From positions 2,330,586 to 2,394,585 of the forward strand of contig JXTB01000005.1 of assembly GCA_002914805.1 (NCBI GenBank): a DNA stretch of 64,000 nt, read 5' to 3'. Positions 46,625 through 58,629 of this stretch are shown here, in pieces. This stretch comes from Parasponia andersonii. Taxonomy: Eukaryota; Streptophyta; Magnoliopsida; Rosales; Cannabaceae. A program made the translations under genes and the position numbers. Each line of letters starts with the position of its first letter. Positions within the stretch are counted from its first letter, which is position 1. The notes under the pieces are model-generated. The model worked only from the letters and a program-made list of their open reading frames with translations, searched no databases and was not told the origin of the DNA.

Positions 46625-47100
46625 TGATGTAGTAGCCCACTTCCATGACCCAAAGCTAAGGCCCAAAATTCTAAAACCCAATCTAATGAACATTCCATTA
46701 GTGGGTAGAATGTTTTTGTGTGTTAGGTATTGTAGAATATTTTTGTGTGTTAGGTATTGTAGACTTATTTTTTTTAAAATATGTTAGATTATTTAGCTTG
46801 TTTATTTGAAGTATATTAGGTGAACAATTTGTTTATTTGAAGTATATTAGGTGAACAATTTAAGTATGTTTGGTTGGTAGGTGCTAGGTGTATGATTGTA
46901 AGTTTCTTAGAATTATTTTATTGGATGGTTTAAATTAATCCTAAACTTGTATAATTGTCTTCATTGGCAAGAGTTGTAATCATCCAATTTTCAATCAAAA
47001 TCTTAGTTTTCTCTTCTAAATTCTCTTTGAGAATTTTGTTTATTTCTTTTCTCGTTGTGAGAACGCAAGTTAGAGTGAAATCTAGCAATCCGCTGCATCA
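46625..47100 (+). repeat. 3' LTR of the Ty3/gypsy element (476 bp)
   Basis: Starts TGATGTAG after a purine tract (AAGAGGGGGAGAAT) and ends GCATCA before the duplication TAAAG. Confidence 0.9.
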
Positions 47101-47105
47101 TAAAG

Positions 47106-47587
47106 GACTAAAAATTAATAGAAAAATCAAAACAAGAATAAGAGATCGATCTTCATCATCTCTTATATTGGATTTTTCTTCTTCTCCATTTTCAAAATAT
47201 GTTTATTTCTGATATTTGTCTGACAACCTATATTTCGTATGTCAAACTGACTAAAATTTCATATTTATGTTGTTTTTTCAATATCTTATATATTCTTGTG
47301 ACTTTCAAACTCAATTAGTTGCCTTTAGTTTAGAAGACAAGTGGTTATTTATTTAAATTTAGATTGTGAAATTTGACTTTCGGTTATGTTAGAATTTATG
47401 TGAAATAGAAAGTGACTTATGACTTTAATTTTAATGACGGGTATATAGATATAAAAATATATATATATATATATATATTTACAGTAATGTTGATTACATG
47501 TTTAAACTTAGTAAGATATTGCAAAGATATTAAATTATCGAGCTTATATGTCAAAAATTGACTAAACCAAATTACCAAATAAGGTTC
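47106..47587. other. AT-rich spacer
   Basis: No gene seen. A (TA)n run lies near 47457-47480. The sequence up to 47587 (AAACCAAATTACCAAATAAG) looks like one arm of a dispersed repeat that resumes after 49030 (GGTTTAGTTTGG). Confidence 0.5.
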
Positions 47588-49030
47588 GATTGTGGTGTGC
47601 CATTAACCATCAAATTAAAATATTCCTATTCTTATATAAGTTTAATCTAGTACGGTGGTAATAACGGTCGAGCCCGTGAGGTATTATTTCAATTATATAA
47701 AGCTATTAATCCTATGTTTTAGGGGATTTTATAATCTAAAACTAAACTTAACAAAACAGAAAAATGAAGTGTAAAACATAAAATAGATGGGTTAACGGTT
47801 TATTCGCTATCATTAAATATTTTGCCAAATTAACTACCAAATAATTTTATCTTCAATTATTATTCAAAATTATTAATTAGAGATGTCAATTAGCTATGTT
47901 ATTTTTCTTTAGATTTCCACTAGATAAAACAAACTCTTTATCTAGATTCTATTAATTAGACGGCCTTGAATAAGTTCTCTTAGCTTAATCTAATCAATAC
48001 ATTAAGTTTAAAAAAAAATCAGTTAATCTAGACAATCTTCTCATAAGCTCAAAATCTTCAACTTAGGCATATTCTTCATCATAATTAGCAAACCACTTGT
48101 CTTTAATTAACTATAATTTACTGCTTATAATTAGAAAATCTAGACAATTGTGGATCTAAAGTTCTAATCTAGTTATAGAAATCTAATACGTATTATTTAG
48201 TTGCGCACCTAGATAATTCAAAATAGAATTCATAAACACAAAAGCATATCTAATACAAGCGATTTTGAATGAACAATCGATATATAAAATTGGAAAAATA
48301 ATCAATTCAACATCATATCTAAGATTTTGAAATTGTGCTTAACCCAACGAAGACTTAATTAGCAAACTTATAAAATTAATTAGTGAATAAATTATGCTAG
48401 AATAACAAACCGAAGGGATAAGAAAAGGAACTAGAAAAGAGAATGAATAAAAGATGACGGCTGTGGCGTGACGCTCTTGGTCTCTAAGCTCTTCTTCTCT
48501 TCTTGATTCTCTCCCTCCATAGGTTTAACGATATTTTTTATAAGTCTAAGATCTCCAAAGAATGTTTTTATCTAACTAAGAAGTCCTATTTATCGAGAAA
48601 TTGACTCTAGGGGTAATTTGGGAAGAAATGTCACAAATCTGGAGTCCAAACTTGTCAAAATAACTCGAGCAGGTGTTTTCCACTTTTTTTTTCCATTTCC
48701 TAGTGCCCAGCGCCCAAGTCCGGCGCCTAGGCGCCCACATTCCGTCAATTTCTCAGATTTTATAAATTTACCACTTCCAGTTTGATTTTTTGATTTGTAC
48801 CCATTTCAGCTCATTTTTTTAGATGAATAATTTTTAGCCCTTTTCAGTCCAATTTTAGCGTATTTTTATTCTTTCTCCTTCAAAACACCTAAAACAAATA
48901 TAAAAATAACATAAAAGGATGTAAAAAATAAAAGAAAAACCAACAAAATTATGTAGAGGAATTAATCAAAAAACTAACAAAATAATATAAAGGAACTAAT
49001 CAAATAATTAACACATTCAAGCATTAATCA
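47588..49030 (-). mobile_element. Probable solo LTR of an Athila/Tat-type element, reverse orientation
   Basis: In reverse orientation it starts TGATTAATGC, carries TTTTAGGTGTTTTGAAGGAG early on, and ends near CCACAATC. Layout and length (about 1.44 kb) match the solo LTR at 7847-9257, including the TTTAGGTRTTTT-GGAG motif. Flanking sequence on the two sides looks like one interrupted repeat (AAGGTT and GGTTTAGTTTGG). The exact target duplication is not resolved. Confidence 0.5.
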
Positions 49031-50351
49031 GGTTTAGTTTGGCTTCCTTTAACAGTTTCGTACCAACAAAACTGATCAAACAACATTTTGTATACATGGT
49101 TTAGTTAATAGTTTTTTTGCTTTCAAATCGACCAAGCTGACCGCAGACACCTTTATGTGAATTATAAGCTATAAATATGTTCTTATGTAATTATAATAAG
49201 AATAAATATTTATTTAAGTGATGTCATAATTTCCTTATTATATTTATTTTTTATATGATAATTTGTAATTATTTTGTTAATTATTAATCTCTACTAAAGT
49301 AAGGAAATTACGGAGATTTCAAAATTAATTAATTGGGTTTATAAATATTTAAGTAATTCTAAAATATAAAACAAAATTCGTAATTATTAAGGTACTAGGA
49401 TTTTCACATACGAAATGTCCTATACAAGTTTATTTTCCCTCCATAATGGCTATTACCAAGGACTAAAAAATCAATATTTTCGACCAAAATATTGTTCTGA
49501 ACAAGGTTTCGACATAGATATCATATGTAAGAAAAATTTGTCAGAACTTCGGAGGAAAAATTTGTCAGAACTTCGGAGAAATTTTGGGAAACTATTGGCA
49601 AATATCGATATTGATTTCGTTATTGAAAAATTTGTTCACAAAGCTGCAAAATAATCGTGTAAACATTGGGGATATATTGGTAACTTTAGTAAGTTCGTAA
49701 TTTAAAATTAAAAAGAAAAAACTCATTTTTATTTCACTATAATTAGTTCAAGTACAATATATATACCACATATATACTAAAAAAAAAAAAAATCCAAAAG
49801 AAGAGATTTTCAAATCTATACATGATATGTCAATAATTATATGTCATGGTATCGTTATTGTTTAGACCAAGATTGTACTTCTAATACTTTTAAACCCCAT
49901 AGAAATTCATTTTGGTGTTGACTTCATCTCAATACGAATAAATATAAAATATAAAATAAATATAAAATATTATTATCTTATTATGAATAAATGTAAAATA
50001 TTGTTAAATATTTCTACTTCAATGTATTTGCAAAGATATTTTTCAATTATAGTTATATATTACAATAATTATTGACAAGCACACAATATTAAGCTACATG
50101 TATAATAATACTTTTTGTTAGAAAACTAATTTATTAGTGAATTGTTGAATGATTTCGCATTTTTAGTTTTATTAAGTAATATTATATTTTTAGCCAATTA
50201 TTTATGAAAATAATTTTCATGATTTTTTTAGAAATTTCTGTCAATATCGTAAAATTGGAGCAAAGTTATTTCTATTGTACCAATATTTTCATCCTCGCGC
50301 GCCACTAGAAACCAGATACAAAGGCCAACTTCTCTCCCTCCTGGATTCGAA
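49031..50351. other. AT-rich intergenic sequence
   Basis: No gene recognised. A 25-base direct duplication (AAATTTGTCAGAACTTCGGA) lies at about 49536 and 49561, inside a 79-codon open frame with no family likeness. Confidence 0.5.
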
Positions 50352-50505
50352 ATGGTGTCAAGTGCATCTTCCTTGCGGGTTTACAAATCCCCAAATACCC
50401 AACAAGGCTTTGGCTCATTCACTTCATCCAAATCCTATATACACCTCGACTTCCTCCCGACAATTTTTCCTGCCAAGCAAAGCGTTAAATGCGCCAAGGT
50501 ATTAA
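50352..50505 (+). pseudogene. Possible orphan first exon with a chloroplast-transit-like peptide
   Basis: An ATG at 50352 opens MVSSASSLRVYKSPNTQQGF and about 50 residues rich in Ser, Thr and Lys with almost no acidic residues, a pattern typical of plastid transit peptides. It runs into GCCAAGGTATTAAAG, a good splice-donor context (exon end near 50502). Base composition is richer in G and C than the surroundings. No downstream exon is recognisable before the copia element at 51659. It could be a gene fragment, a decayed gene, or chance. Confidence 0.3.
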
Positions 50506-51204
50506 AGAGGATTTATATTTCCAAATACAAAGAAAAAAGGGCATTTAATTAAAGTCCAAAAGGCAAATGTAGGAAGTTTCTTGAGGGACATTTTAGTGGC
50601 CTTTTTTCGCACCTACCACATCTTGTTAATAAGAATGAAAAAGAAAAAATTATATCGTTAAAGGTGGTTTTGTAGAGTGTGAGAAATATAAAACTTGAAT
50701 GAACTGTCTAAATCAGCAAAAAAAAATAAAATAAAATAAAGCAAATCTCGCAACGAATAGACAAATCTAACTAGACCATTTCCTTTTAGCTTTTGCTGGA
50801 AACAATGACCTGCTAAGGAAATTTCGTGTACCAGACATTAATGTTGTTGCAGTATGAAACTTGCATTTTCCGTACATTTTTAAAGGATGATCTATTTTTA
50901 AGTTTAAACAATGAAAAATAAGGAAAATGTGTGCTAGGGTACGTTCAAAAAATGGTTAATGTTTATTAATAATTAGATTTTCATCAAATTTTACTCACAT
51001 AGTTTATTATACATGTGATATGAACTATGATCTGATATGCGCTCAAAAACGCACAATATCAATCTAATTACTTTAAGACAAATTCTCCTCATCATTTTAC
51101 CCTGTGATTTTGCCCCACGAAACTCGATCGAAAGCAAGAAATTTGTCCTCTTAATTATATCATCCTTCTTTTTGATATTTTATTTTTTTAAAATCCACTC
51201 CAGC
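50506..51204. other. AT-rich sequence, no gene
   Basis: Nothing recognised apart from the start of an open frame at 51037 that runs through the 72-bp repeats and is probably not a gene. Confidence 0.5.
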
Positions 51205-51420
51205 AATATTAAGATTCTACAACCCAGCTTCACGATAGTAAAGTCCAGTAATTCCCTCATTTTCATGCTTTTTTGTAATATTAAGATTCTACAACCCAGC
51301 TTCACGACAGTAAAGTCCAGTAATTCCCTCATTTTCATACTTTTATGTAATATTAAGATTCTACAGCCCAGCTTCACGACAGTAAAGTCCAGGATTTCCC
51401 TCACTCTCATACTTCTTGTC
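51205..51420. repeat. Three 72-bp tandem repeats
   Basis: AATATTAAGATTCTACARCC starts at 51205, 51277 and 51349. The copies differ at only a few bases. Because 72 is a multiple of three, both strands stay open across the array, which creates misleading open frames. Confidence 0.92.
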
Positions 51421-51658
51421 GTTTTCTTCTGGCCGTTGTCGTTTCTGATATTAGCTCTTTGTAACAGGCAAAGTCAAAAACAAATATCCAGCCAACGTAT
51501 ATACTATTGGCCCTCTTTTCAGCGAAAAATATAACCAAAAATACCATGATGTCCTCAAGTAATGAAGCACGTGCAGCACATGTCTACTTCTGTTAATGTA
51601 ACTATGTTTTGAAGACAAGGTTATGGTTTAGGGACAATAAGCGTGAAAATCATGATAA

Positions 51659-52211
51659 TGTTAGGAAATTTTATTTCCTTTATTGAGCCACATATTTTAA
51701 CAATTGTATTAGGTCATATAATTTTTAAGCTGACCTAATAAGTGATTTAATAAGGTTAGGTCAGGATATCCAACCAAATATGAATACTAATATACATGCC
51801 ATGTTAGTCACCTAGATAAGTGTAATGGATACCTAACAAGGGACTATATAAAAAGAATATTAGGATTGTCGTCCTCATCACCTTTTCATGTAGATACCTA
51901 ACAAGGGACTATATAAAAAGAATATTAGGGTTATCGTCCTCATCACCTTTTCATGTATGCTCATTCTCTCTGTAGCTTACCATAAGTTACAGAGAGTTCT
52001 ATTTGAGTATTTTAGGTATTAAGTTGTGTGAAAGACCAAACTCCCTTAGGCAAATTACAGTCACTTTCTAATGTTTCTGCCTTCAGTTCATCATCTAGAC
52101 TATAGCATCTATCATGGACTCAGGTATACTTAATGAATCCATATCTAACAGTTTTACATGAATGGTTTAGGGTTTGTATTTGTTATTTGTAATCCCATAT
52201 TCATTACAACA
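51659..52211 (+). repeat. 5' LTR of the copia element (553 bp) with a 65-bp promoter duplication
   Basis: A 65-base segment starting GATACCTAACAAGGGACTAT, which includes the TATA box CTATATAAAAAG, is present twice (51828 and 51893). The 3' LTR has a single copy. Ends are TGTTAGG and TTACAACA. Confidence 0.88.
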
Positions 52212-53397
52212 AGTAGTATCAAAGCGGAATTTCATGTTAAAATTAATTAGGTTTTTATATATATTTGTAGTTTTCGTAATTTATGCATATTTGGACTTTT
52301 TCGAGTTTAGACTATACATGCATGATATGTAATTTTACATGATTTATTGAGTATTTGATACTATGAAGATTAGGTTTTGGCTTTTGGATCATTCATATTT
52401 CAGATTTGGGGCCAAAAACATCAATTTCGAGTTTATTTTGATGTTTGAAGCCATCTAAGCGGATATGGAATTTTTCAGATTCATACGTGAACACTGTTTT
52501 GAGCACACTGATTCTGATTTTTGGTATACCGAAAACACTATTCATCTAGTTTGAATTTCAACAAAATTTTCAATTTTGGGTCAAATTTTGGGCAGATTTC
52601 GATAAGTTTTTACTTAAATCATGGAGTTTCAACCTATTTTCGATCTATCAAGGACTAGAACGACCCTTATTTGTCCGTTAAAAAATCTATTTAGTTCTAG
52701 GGCTGATAAAGTAACAAGCCAATTTCAGAGATCGAATCTGACAATTTAGTCACTGTTAGATTCGGTCGACCGAAAATGGCTTTTTGGTCCAACGAAAGCT
52801 GCCCAAAGCCACATTTCATTTCTGTGATTTTGGTCAACCAAATGGTAAACTAAAACCGGTAGAATTGATCGACCGATTCTGCCAGTAAAGAAAATTTCAA
52901 TTTTTTGGCTATTTTTTAGTCAATTTTCGGGTATTTCAGTTAATTTTCTTTGCATCATTTGTCTTGTATGTTAGATTAAACATAATAAAACAACATGTTG
53001 CCAAAGTAACCTCTGTTATGTAGTTTTATTTAGTCTAACAGAAAAAGATGTTGTGGGTTTATTGTTAATACGGATAATTATCAGCCCAAAGAAAGGTAGT
53101 TATTTGGCATAACAACAAACACACCTATGATAATAAGTATGTGATGGTTGTTTAGTTTCCATGTGGATAATAAATCAGCTCAAAAGAAGTTTTGTTATCT
53201 GACATGATTTACCGTCAGTATTTAATTATTACACTTGAGAGTATCACTTGCAAATTAATATATCGGCCCAAAAGAAAGCCTATTAATGTTATACTAGGTA
53301 TCTTGTGATGGTAGCCCACCTTATATGATTATGTGATATATGTGATATTTGCATATTTTTTTGATTTAATTGTATACCTATATATGACATTTAAGTT
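52212..53397 (+). other. Untranslated leader of the copia element
   Basis: No coding signal between the primer site and gag. A pyrimidine-rich stretch ending TCTGTTCAG at about 53440, just before gag similarity begins, could be a splice acceptor; this is only a suggestion. Confidence 0.5.
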
Positions 53398-54300
53398 GTG
53401 AGCATAGTTAATTTATGGTTTTATTTTGTTCTCTGTTCAGTTTATTCTGCTAATATTTCTGCCAATTTGAGTACCATTCCTTTGCTTATAGGCACAAACT
53501 TTAAGGCTTGGAAAAAGAATATCATGATTGTACTGGGTTGTATAGATCTTGACCTAGTACTCAAAAAACACCAACCCGCTGCTCTTATGGAAGAATGTCC
53601 TATTGAGGATAAAAGAAACTTTGAGCTATGAGAAAAGTCTAATCGTATGAGTGTCATGATCATAAAGCGCTCTATTCTGAAAATCATACAGAACTCTTTG
53701 CTATAAGAGAAAAATACTAAGGCTTTTCTTGTTGCTCTTAAGAAATTATATCTCAAGAATGAGAAGGATGAGATAATTATTACCTTAGGGAAACTCATCT
53801 CAATGAGATACAACAGCAAAAAAGCCATAAGGGAGTACATCATGCATATTTCTCATTTAGTTGGCAAGCTTAAGGAATTCAAGTTAGAAATTAATAAGGA
53901 TTTGCTTATGGCCTTAATTTTGCTTTCTCTTCCTAATCAGTATCGGAACCTACAGACCATATACAACACTCAAAAGGACAAATGGAATATTAATGAGTTA
54001 ATAGCCATATGTGTTCGGGAGAAAGAGAAAATTAAAGCCGAACGGCCTAAAAGTGCTAACTTAACCACTATCTCTAAGACAAAAAAGAGGAAAATAAATA
54101 AGACTAAGGAAGTTATGGTGGCTCCATCTTCTAAGATACAAAAGATGCAAGATGTGCAAGGTTGCTTCTTTTGTGGAAAGAGTGGACACCAGAAGAAGGA
54201 ATGCGTTAAGTATAAACCTTGGCGTGTTAAGAAGGGTAAACTTCTTATTTATATTTATTCTGAAGTTAATTTAAATTCTGTACCTAAGGACACTTGGTAG
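53398..54300 (+). pseudogene. Copia gag, degraded
   Basis: Gag similarity starts at IPLLIGTNFKAWKKNIMIVL. After stops at 53629 and 53707 it is open for 165 residues from 53803, with the UBN2-type gag region (LKEFKLEINKDLLMALILLS) and a zinc knuckle CFFCGKSGHQKKEC (CX2CX4HX4C) near 54163-54204. It joins protease at VPKDTW-stop. Confidence 0.85.
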
Positions 54301-57300
54301 GTAGATTCTGATGCTACTACTCATGTTAGTGTTTCTATGCAGGGTTGCCTATAAACTCAGAAGTAAAGTGATGATGAAAGATTTATCTATATGGGCGATG
54401 GCCAAACAACTTCAGTAAAGGCCATTGGACACTTTAGATTATCTTTGAATTCTAGAAAATATTTGGATTTGTGTGAGACTTTTGTGGTACCGTCTTTAAG
54501 ACATAATTTGGTTTCAGTTTCTATACTAGACAAATTCAGTTATTCTTGTTCTTTCAAAAATAATTTATTTAGTTTTATACTTTATTCGAATGTTGTTGGT
54601 ACTGATATTCTTATTGACAATTTTTATATCTTAAATACCTAAACCTCTGTTAATGAAACTTTGCATGTTAATTCAAGAAGTACAAAATGAAAATTAACTA
54701 ATGAGGACTCATTGATGCTGTAGCACAGGCGCTTAGGACATATTTCTAAAAATATAATTGAACGTCTTGTATCTAATAAGATCCTTGGTCCCCTTGATTT
54801 GGCACTTTAAAGTCTGCGTTAAGTGTATAAAAGGAAAATAGATAAATGTTAGGAAGTTAGGTACAAATAGGAGCTCTACCGTCTTAGAACTGATACATAT
54901 GGACATTATGGTCCATTTCCTACAGCTTCTTAGAATGGACAATAATACTTTATCATGTTTATAAACGATTATTCTTGCTATGGGTACATATAATTGATTT
55001 ATGAGAAGTCACAATCACTGGACATATTTAAGGTTTATAAAACTGAGATTGAAAATCAGCTTGATAAGAAAATTAAGGCTGTCAAATCTAATTGTGGTAA
55101 TGAGTACTACGGTCGGTATGATGGATCAGGTGAGTAACGTCTATGGCCCTTTGCTAAGTATTTGGAATATTACAGCATCGTCTGACAATGCATTATACCT
55201 GGGAAACCTAGAATAAATGGTGTTACTGAACGACGCAATAAGATACTAAAGAATATAGTAAGGAATATGATTAGTCATTCCACCTTACCAGAATCACTAT
55301 AAGGAGACACACTTAAAACTGCAGTATATATCCTTAATAGAATACTGAGCAAAGCAGGAGCAAAACCTTTTATGAACTCTAGACTGGGCAGAAGTCGAGT
55401 ATAAGTCATTTACACATATAGGATTATCCAGCTGAAGCAAGGCCTTACAGGTCAAATGAAAAGAAACTGGACTCAAGAACCATAAGCTGCTACTTTGTAA
55501 AGTATTCTGAAAGATCCAGAGGCTATGAGATTTATGATCCCACAGTAAAGTCTTTATTTGAAATGGGAAATACCAAATTTTTTGAGGATATTGAGTTTGA
55601 AAGGGAAGATAAGACTAGAGACATTATTTTTGATGAGTAATTTATTTCTCTTCCTATAGTTTGCTATTGACAATGGTCAGGATACTCAGGATCTTATTCC
55701 TGACAATATTATTGTTCAAGATGTAATTGTTCCAGTACAAAACAATATTTAGGAGGTTCCTATCCCAGCTGAGGCAAATGCTTCTGTAGAGCAAACTCAA
55801 TAACCTCAAGAACTAGTACTTTTAAGGAGGTCTACTAGAGAAATGAGAAGTGCGATTTCAGATAATTATGTCGTATATCTCTAGGAACATTAGTCTGATA
55901 TTGGGATATTAAAAGATGATCCAATCAACTTCACACAAGTCAAACAAAGTTCTAATTCTCAAAAGTGGATCGATGAAGAAATAAAATCTATGAGAAATAA
56001 TAATGTTTGGGATCTCATCAAATTGCCTGAAAGTTCGAAGCCCATTGGTTACAAATGGATATTTAAGACCAAACGGGATGTAAAAGGTAAGGTACGTCTT
56101 ATCGCTAAAAGCTTCACTCAGAAGGAAGGAATTGACTCTAAAGAAACTTTCTCTCTAGTTATTTTGAAGGACTCATTAGAGTTATTATGGCACTTGTGGT
56201 ACATTATGATCTAGAGCTTCATCAGATGGACGTTAAGACAACATTTCTCAATGGTGACATTAATAAGACGATATATATGATGCAAATAGAAACTTTGTAT
56301 TGGAAAATCCAAAGTCTATGGTCTGTAAACTTAAGAAGTCCATCTATGGCCTCAAGCAGGCTTCCCGTCAATGATATTACAAATTTCACGAGGTAATTCT
56401 CTCATTCGGTTTTGAGGTGAATCCTGTGGATTATTGTGTATATCATAAGATTAGTGGAAGTAAGTTTATCTTCCTGGTACTTTATGTTGATGACATATTA
56501 CTGGCAAGTAGTGATATAGGCTTATTACACTATACCAAGAGATTTCTTGCGAAGAATTTTGAAATGAAAGATCTTAGAGTTACCTCTTTTGTATTAGGTA
56601 TACAAATATACCAAGATCGCTCTTAGGTTATCCTTGGGTTATCATAAAAAAGCTATATTAAGAGAGTACTTAGTAGATTTAATATGGATAAGTGTACACC
56701 AATAGATACTCCGGTGTCTAAGGGAGATAAATTTAGCTTCAGCCAAAGCCCTAAGAATGATATTGATAAAGAAGCCATGCAACAGTTTCCTTATGTTTCG
56801 GCTGTAGGGAGTCTGATGTATACTTAGGTATGATGGCAACTGGATCTTGCATTCATAATTGGTATATTGGGCAGATATATGAGTAATCTTGGAGTGGATC
56901 ATTGGAAAGTAACAAAGAGGGTTATGAGGTACTTGCGGAGAACAAAAAAAATGCATGCTCACTTATCAGAGGTCGAACATTTTGGAGATCATGGGGTGTC
57001 TAGACAGTAAAAAATCTACATCGAGCTATGTCTTTTTTTAAGTTAGAGGAGCTATTTTCTAGAAGAGTGTCAAGCAAATTCTCGTAGCTACTTTAACTAT
57101 GGAGGTAGGATTCATAACTTATTATGAGGCATCCAATCAGGGAATATGACTGCATAACTTTGTTACCTGACTGCATGTAGTAAATGGCATTAAGAGGCCA
57201 TTAAAACTTTATTATGACAATAACTTAACAGTCTTATATTCCAATAGCAACAGGAGCTCGTTGGAGTCAAAACACATTGACATTAAGTTCCTAACTATAA

Positions 57301-57464
57301 GACAGAGAGTTCAGAGTTATTTAGTGTCAATTGAGCATTTCGGTACAAACTCTATGATAGCGGATCTACTTACCAAAGGCTTACCACCTAAAGTTTTTCA
57401 CGAGCACACTGCTTGTATAGATGTTGTATTTTGGATGGTGTACAGTTTTAGTGGAGGTTTATAA
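54301..57464 (+). pseudogene. Copia pol (protease, integrase, RT, RNase H), degraded
   Basis: The protease motif reads VDSDATTH (normally DSGATxH). Integrase starts at a HRRLGHIS zinc-finger motif near 54725. RT is seen from WIDEEIKSMRNNNVWDLI (about 55966) through HQMDVKTTFLNGDI to LVLYVDDILLASSD, with the catalytic YVDD at 56483-56494. RNase H ends with HIDIKFLTIRQRV and ADLLTKGLPPKVFHEH near 57360-57420. Many stops and frameshifts; inactive. Confidence 0.87.
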
Positions 57465-57954
57465 TTTGATTTAGATGCTTATTATGTGACACTTATTTAT
57501 GTTTGTATATTGTAGTATTTTAGTTGAAGATAGTTTTCATTGCAGACTCTGTTCATTATATATTATATGATGCATTTCATATTTTTTTGCTTTTCTATTG
57601 TGGTTAACAATAAGGTTTTTGGTAATGCATTGAAGGGGAAAGACTAAGGTCGATCTTAATAAAGTTTCGGGTGGATTAGTTGGAAGTAGTCACAGCAAGT
57701 CATATTGCGTGTAATTTCCATGCCACATTCTATACTCGATCTATGTCATTCGGGTATATTAGTACAGTGATCATTGAAGGTTCTAGTTACCATCTAAATA
57801 AGTGCAACAATGAGTACTTTAGTTTCGTGATGATATGTCTAATGAACTGGATTGTAATTTTGAGGATATTCAGGAATAATATGGCATATTAATGACCATA
57901 CTTTAGTTTTGCAATACAATTGTATTTGATCCATATGTGACCCAAGTGGAAGAT

Positions 57955-58358
57955 TATTAGGAAATTAAGGCTAGGTCAGGATATTCAACTAAGTATGGAT
58001 ACTAATATGGATACCCTATTAGTCACTCAGTTAGATGTGATGGATACCCAACAAAGAACTATCTAAAGAGAATATTAGGGTTATGGTCCCCACCACCTTT
58101 GCATGCATACTCATTCTCTTTGTGGCCTGCCATCAGTTACAGAGAGTTCCATCTGAGTGTTTTAAGGATTAAGTTATATGGAAGACCAAACCCTCAGGCA
58201 AATTACAGTCACTTTCTGACACTTCCGCCTTCGACTCATCGTCCAAACTGCAATATCTATCATAGACTTAGGTATACTCAATAAATTTATATTTTTTAGT
58301 TTTACATGAATGGTTAGGGTTTATGCTTGGTATTTGCAATCCCATATTCATTACAACA
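57955..58358 (+). repeat. 3' LTR of the copia element (404 bp)
   Basis: It aligns with 51659-52211 except for about 85 bases missing near its start and one of the two 65-base repeats. The purine-rich CCCAAGTGGAAGAT lies before it. Confidence 0.85.
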
Positions 58359-58620
58359 AATACAAGGACCCAAACTAGAACATGGACCATTTCCAAGGGC
58401 ATAGATAATTACCTGATAATTTATCTTTCAAATTAATCAACAGAGATGCATGATCTTTTTTTTTTTTGGAAAATATACTTAATGTCTTACTAAAAAAAAC
58501 AGAGAGAGAGAGAGAGAGAAAGAGAAAGAGAGAAAGAGAGAGAATGCCTGATGTTTTCTTAAAACTTTATAGTTATCTTTCCAATTTATATATACATTTT
58601 CGGAGTAAAACTAAACTAGA
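58359..58620. other. Spacer with a (GA)n microsatellite
   Basis: A (GA)n-type run lies at about 58500-58543. No gene. Confidence 0.6.
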
Positions 58621-58629
58621 CATTATTCA

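Larger units (their letters stand above)
41567..47100 (+). mobile_element. Ty3/gypsy retrotransposon (chromovirus-like), full length, decayed
   Basis: LTRs 41567-42018 and 46625-47100 start TGAYGTAG and end GCRTCA. A perfect TAAAG duplication flanks the element (41562-41566, 47101-47105). Order is LTR, primer site TGGTACTAGAG (close to the initiator tRNA-Met site TGGTATCAGAG), gag with one zinc knuckle, protease, RT, RNase H, integrase, polypurine tract (about 46611-46624), LTR. The 5.5-kb size and the sequence point to the chromovirus side of Ty3/gypsy, but no chromodomain is visible and I do not fix the lineage. One N is at 42307. Confidence 0.93.
51659..58358 (+). mobile_element. Ty1/copia retrotransposon, full length, decayed
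   Basis: LTRs are 51659-52211 and 57955-58358. The primer-site region at 52214-52226 (TAGTATCAAAGCG) resembles the initiator tRNA-Met site with mutations. After a leader of about 1.2 kb come gag, protease, integrase, RT and RNase H in copia order. The 5' LTR has TG/CA ends; the 3' LTR starts TATTAGG. The 3' LTR lacks about 85 bases near its start and one 65-base repeat present in the 5' LTR. Flanking 5-mers (GATAA and AATAC) do not match, so the target duplication is decayed or the ends are recombinant. Stops are frequent. Confidence 0.9.

Noticed and set aside
51037..51534. 165-codon open frame with a repeated 24-residue motif
   Set aside because: The openness is explained by a 72-bp tandem repeat; the opposite strand is open as well.
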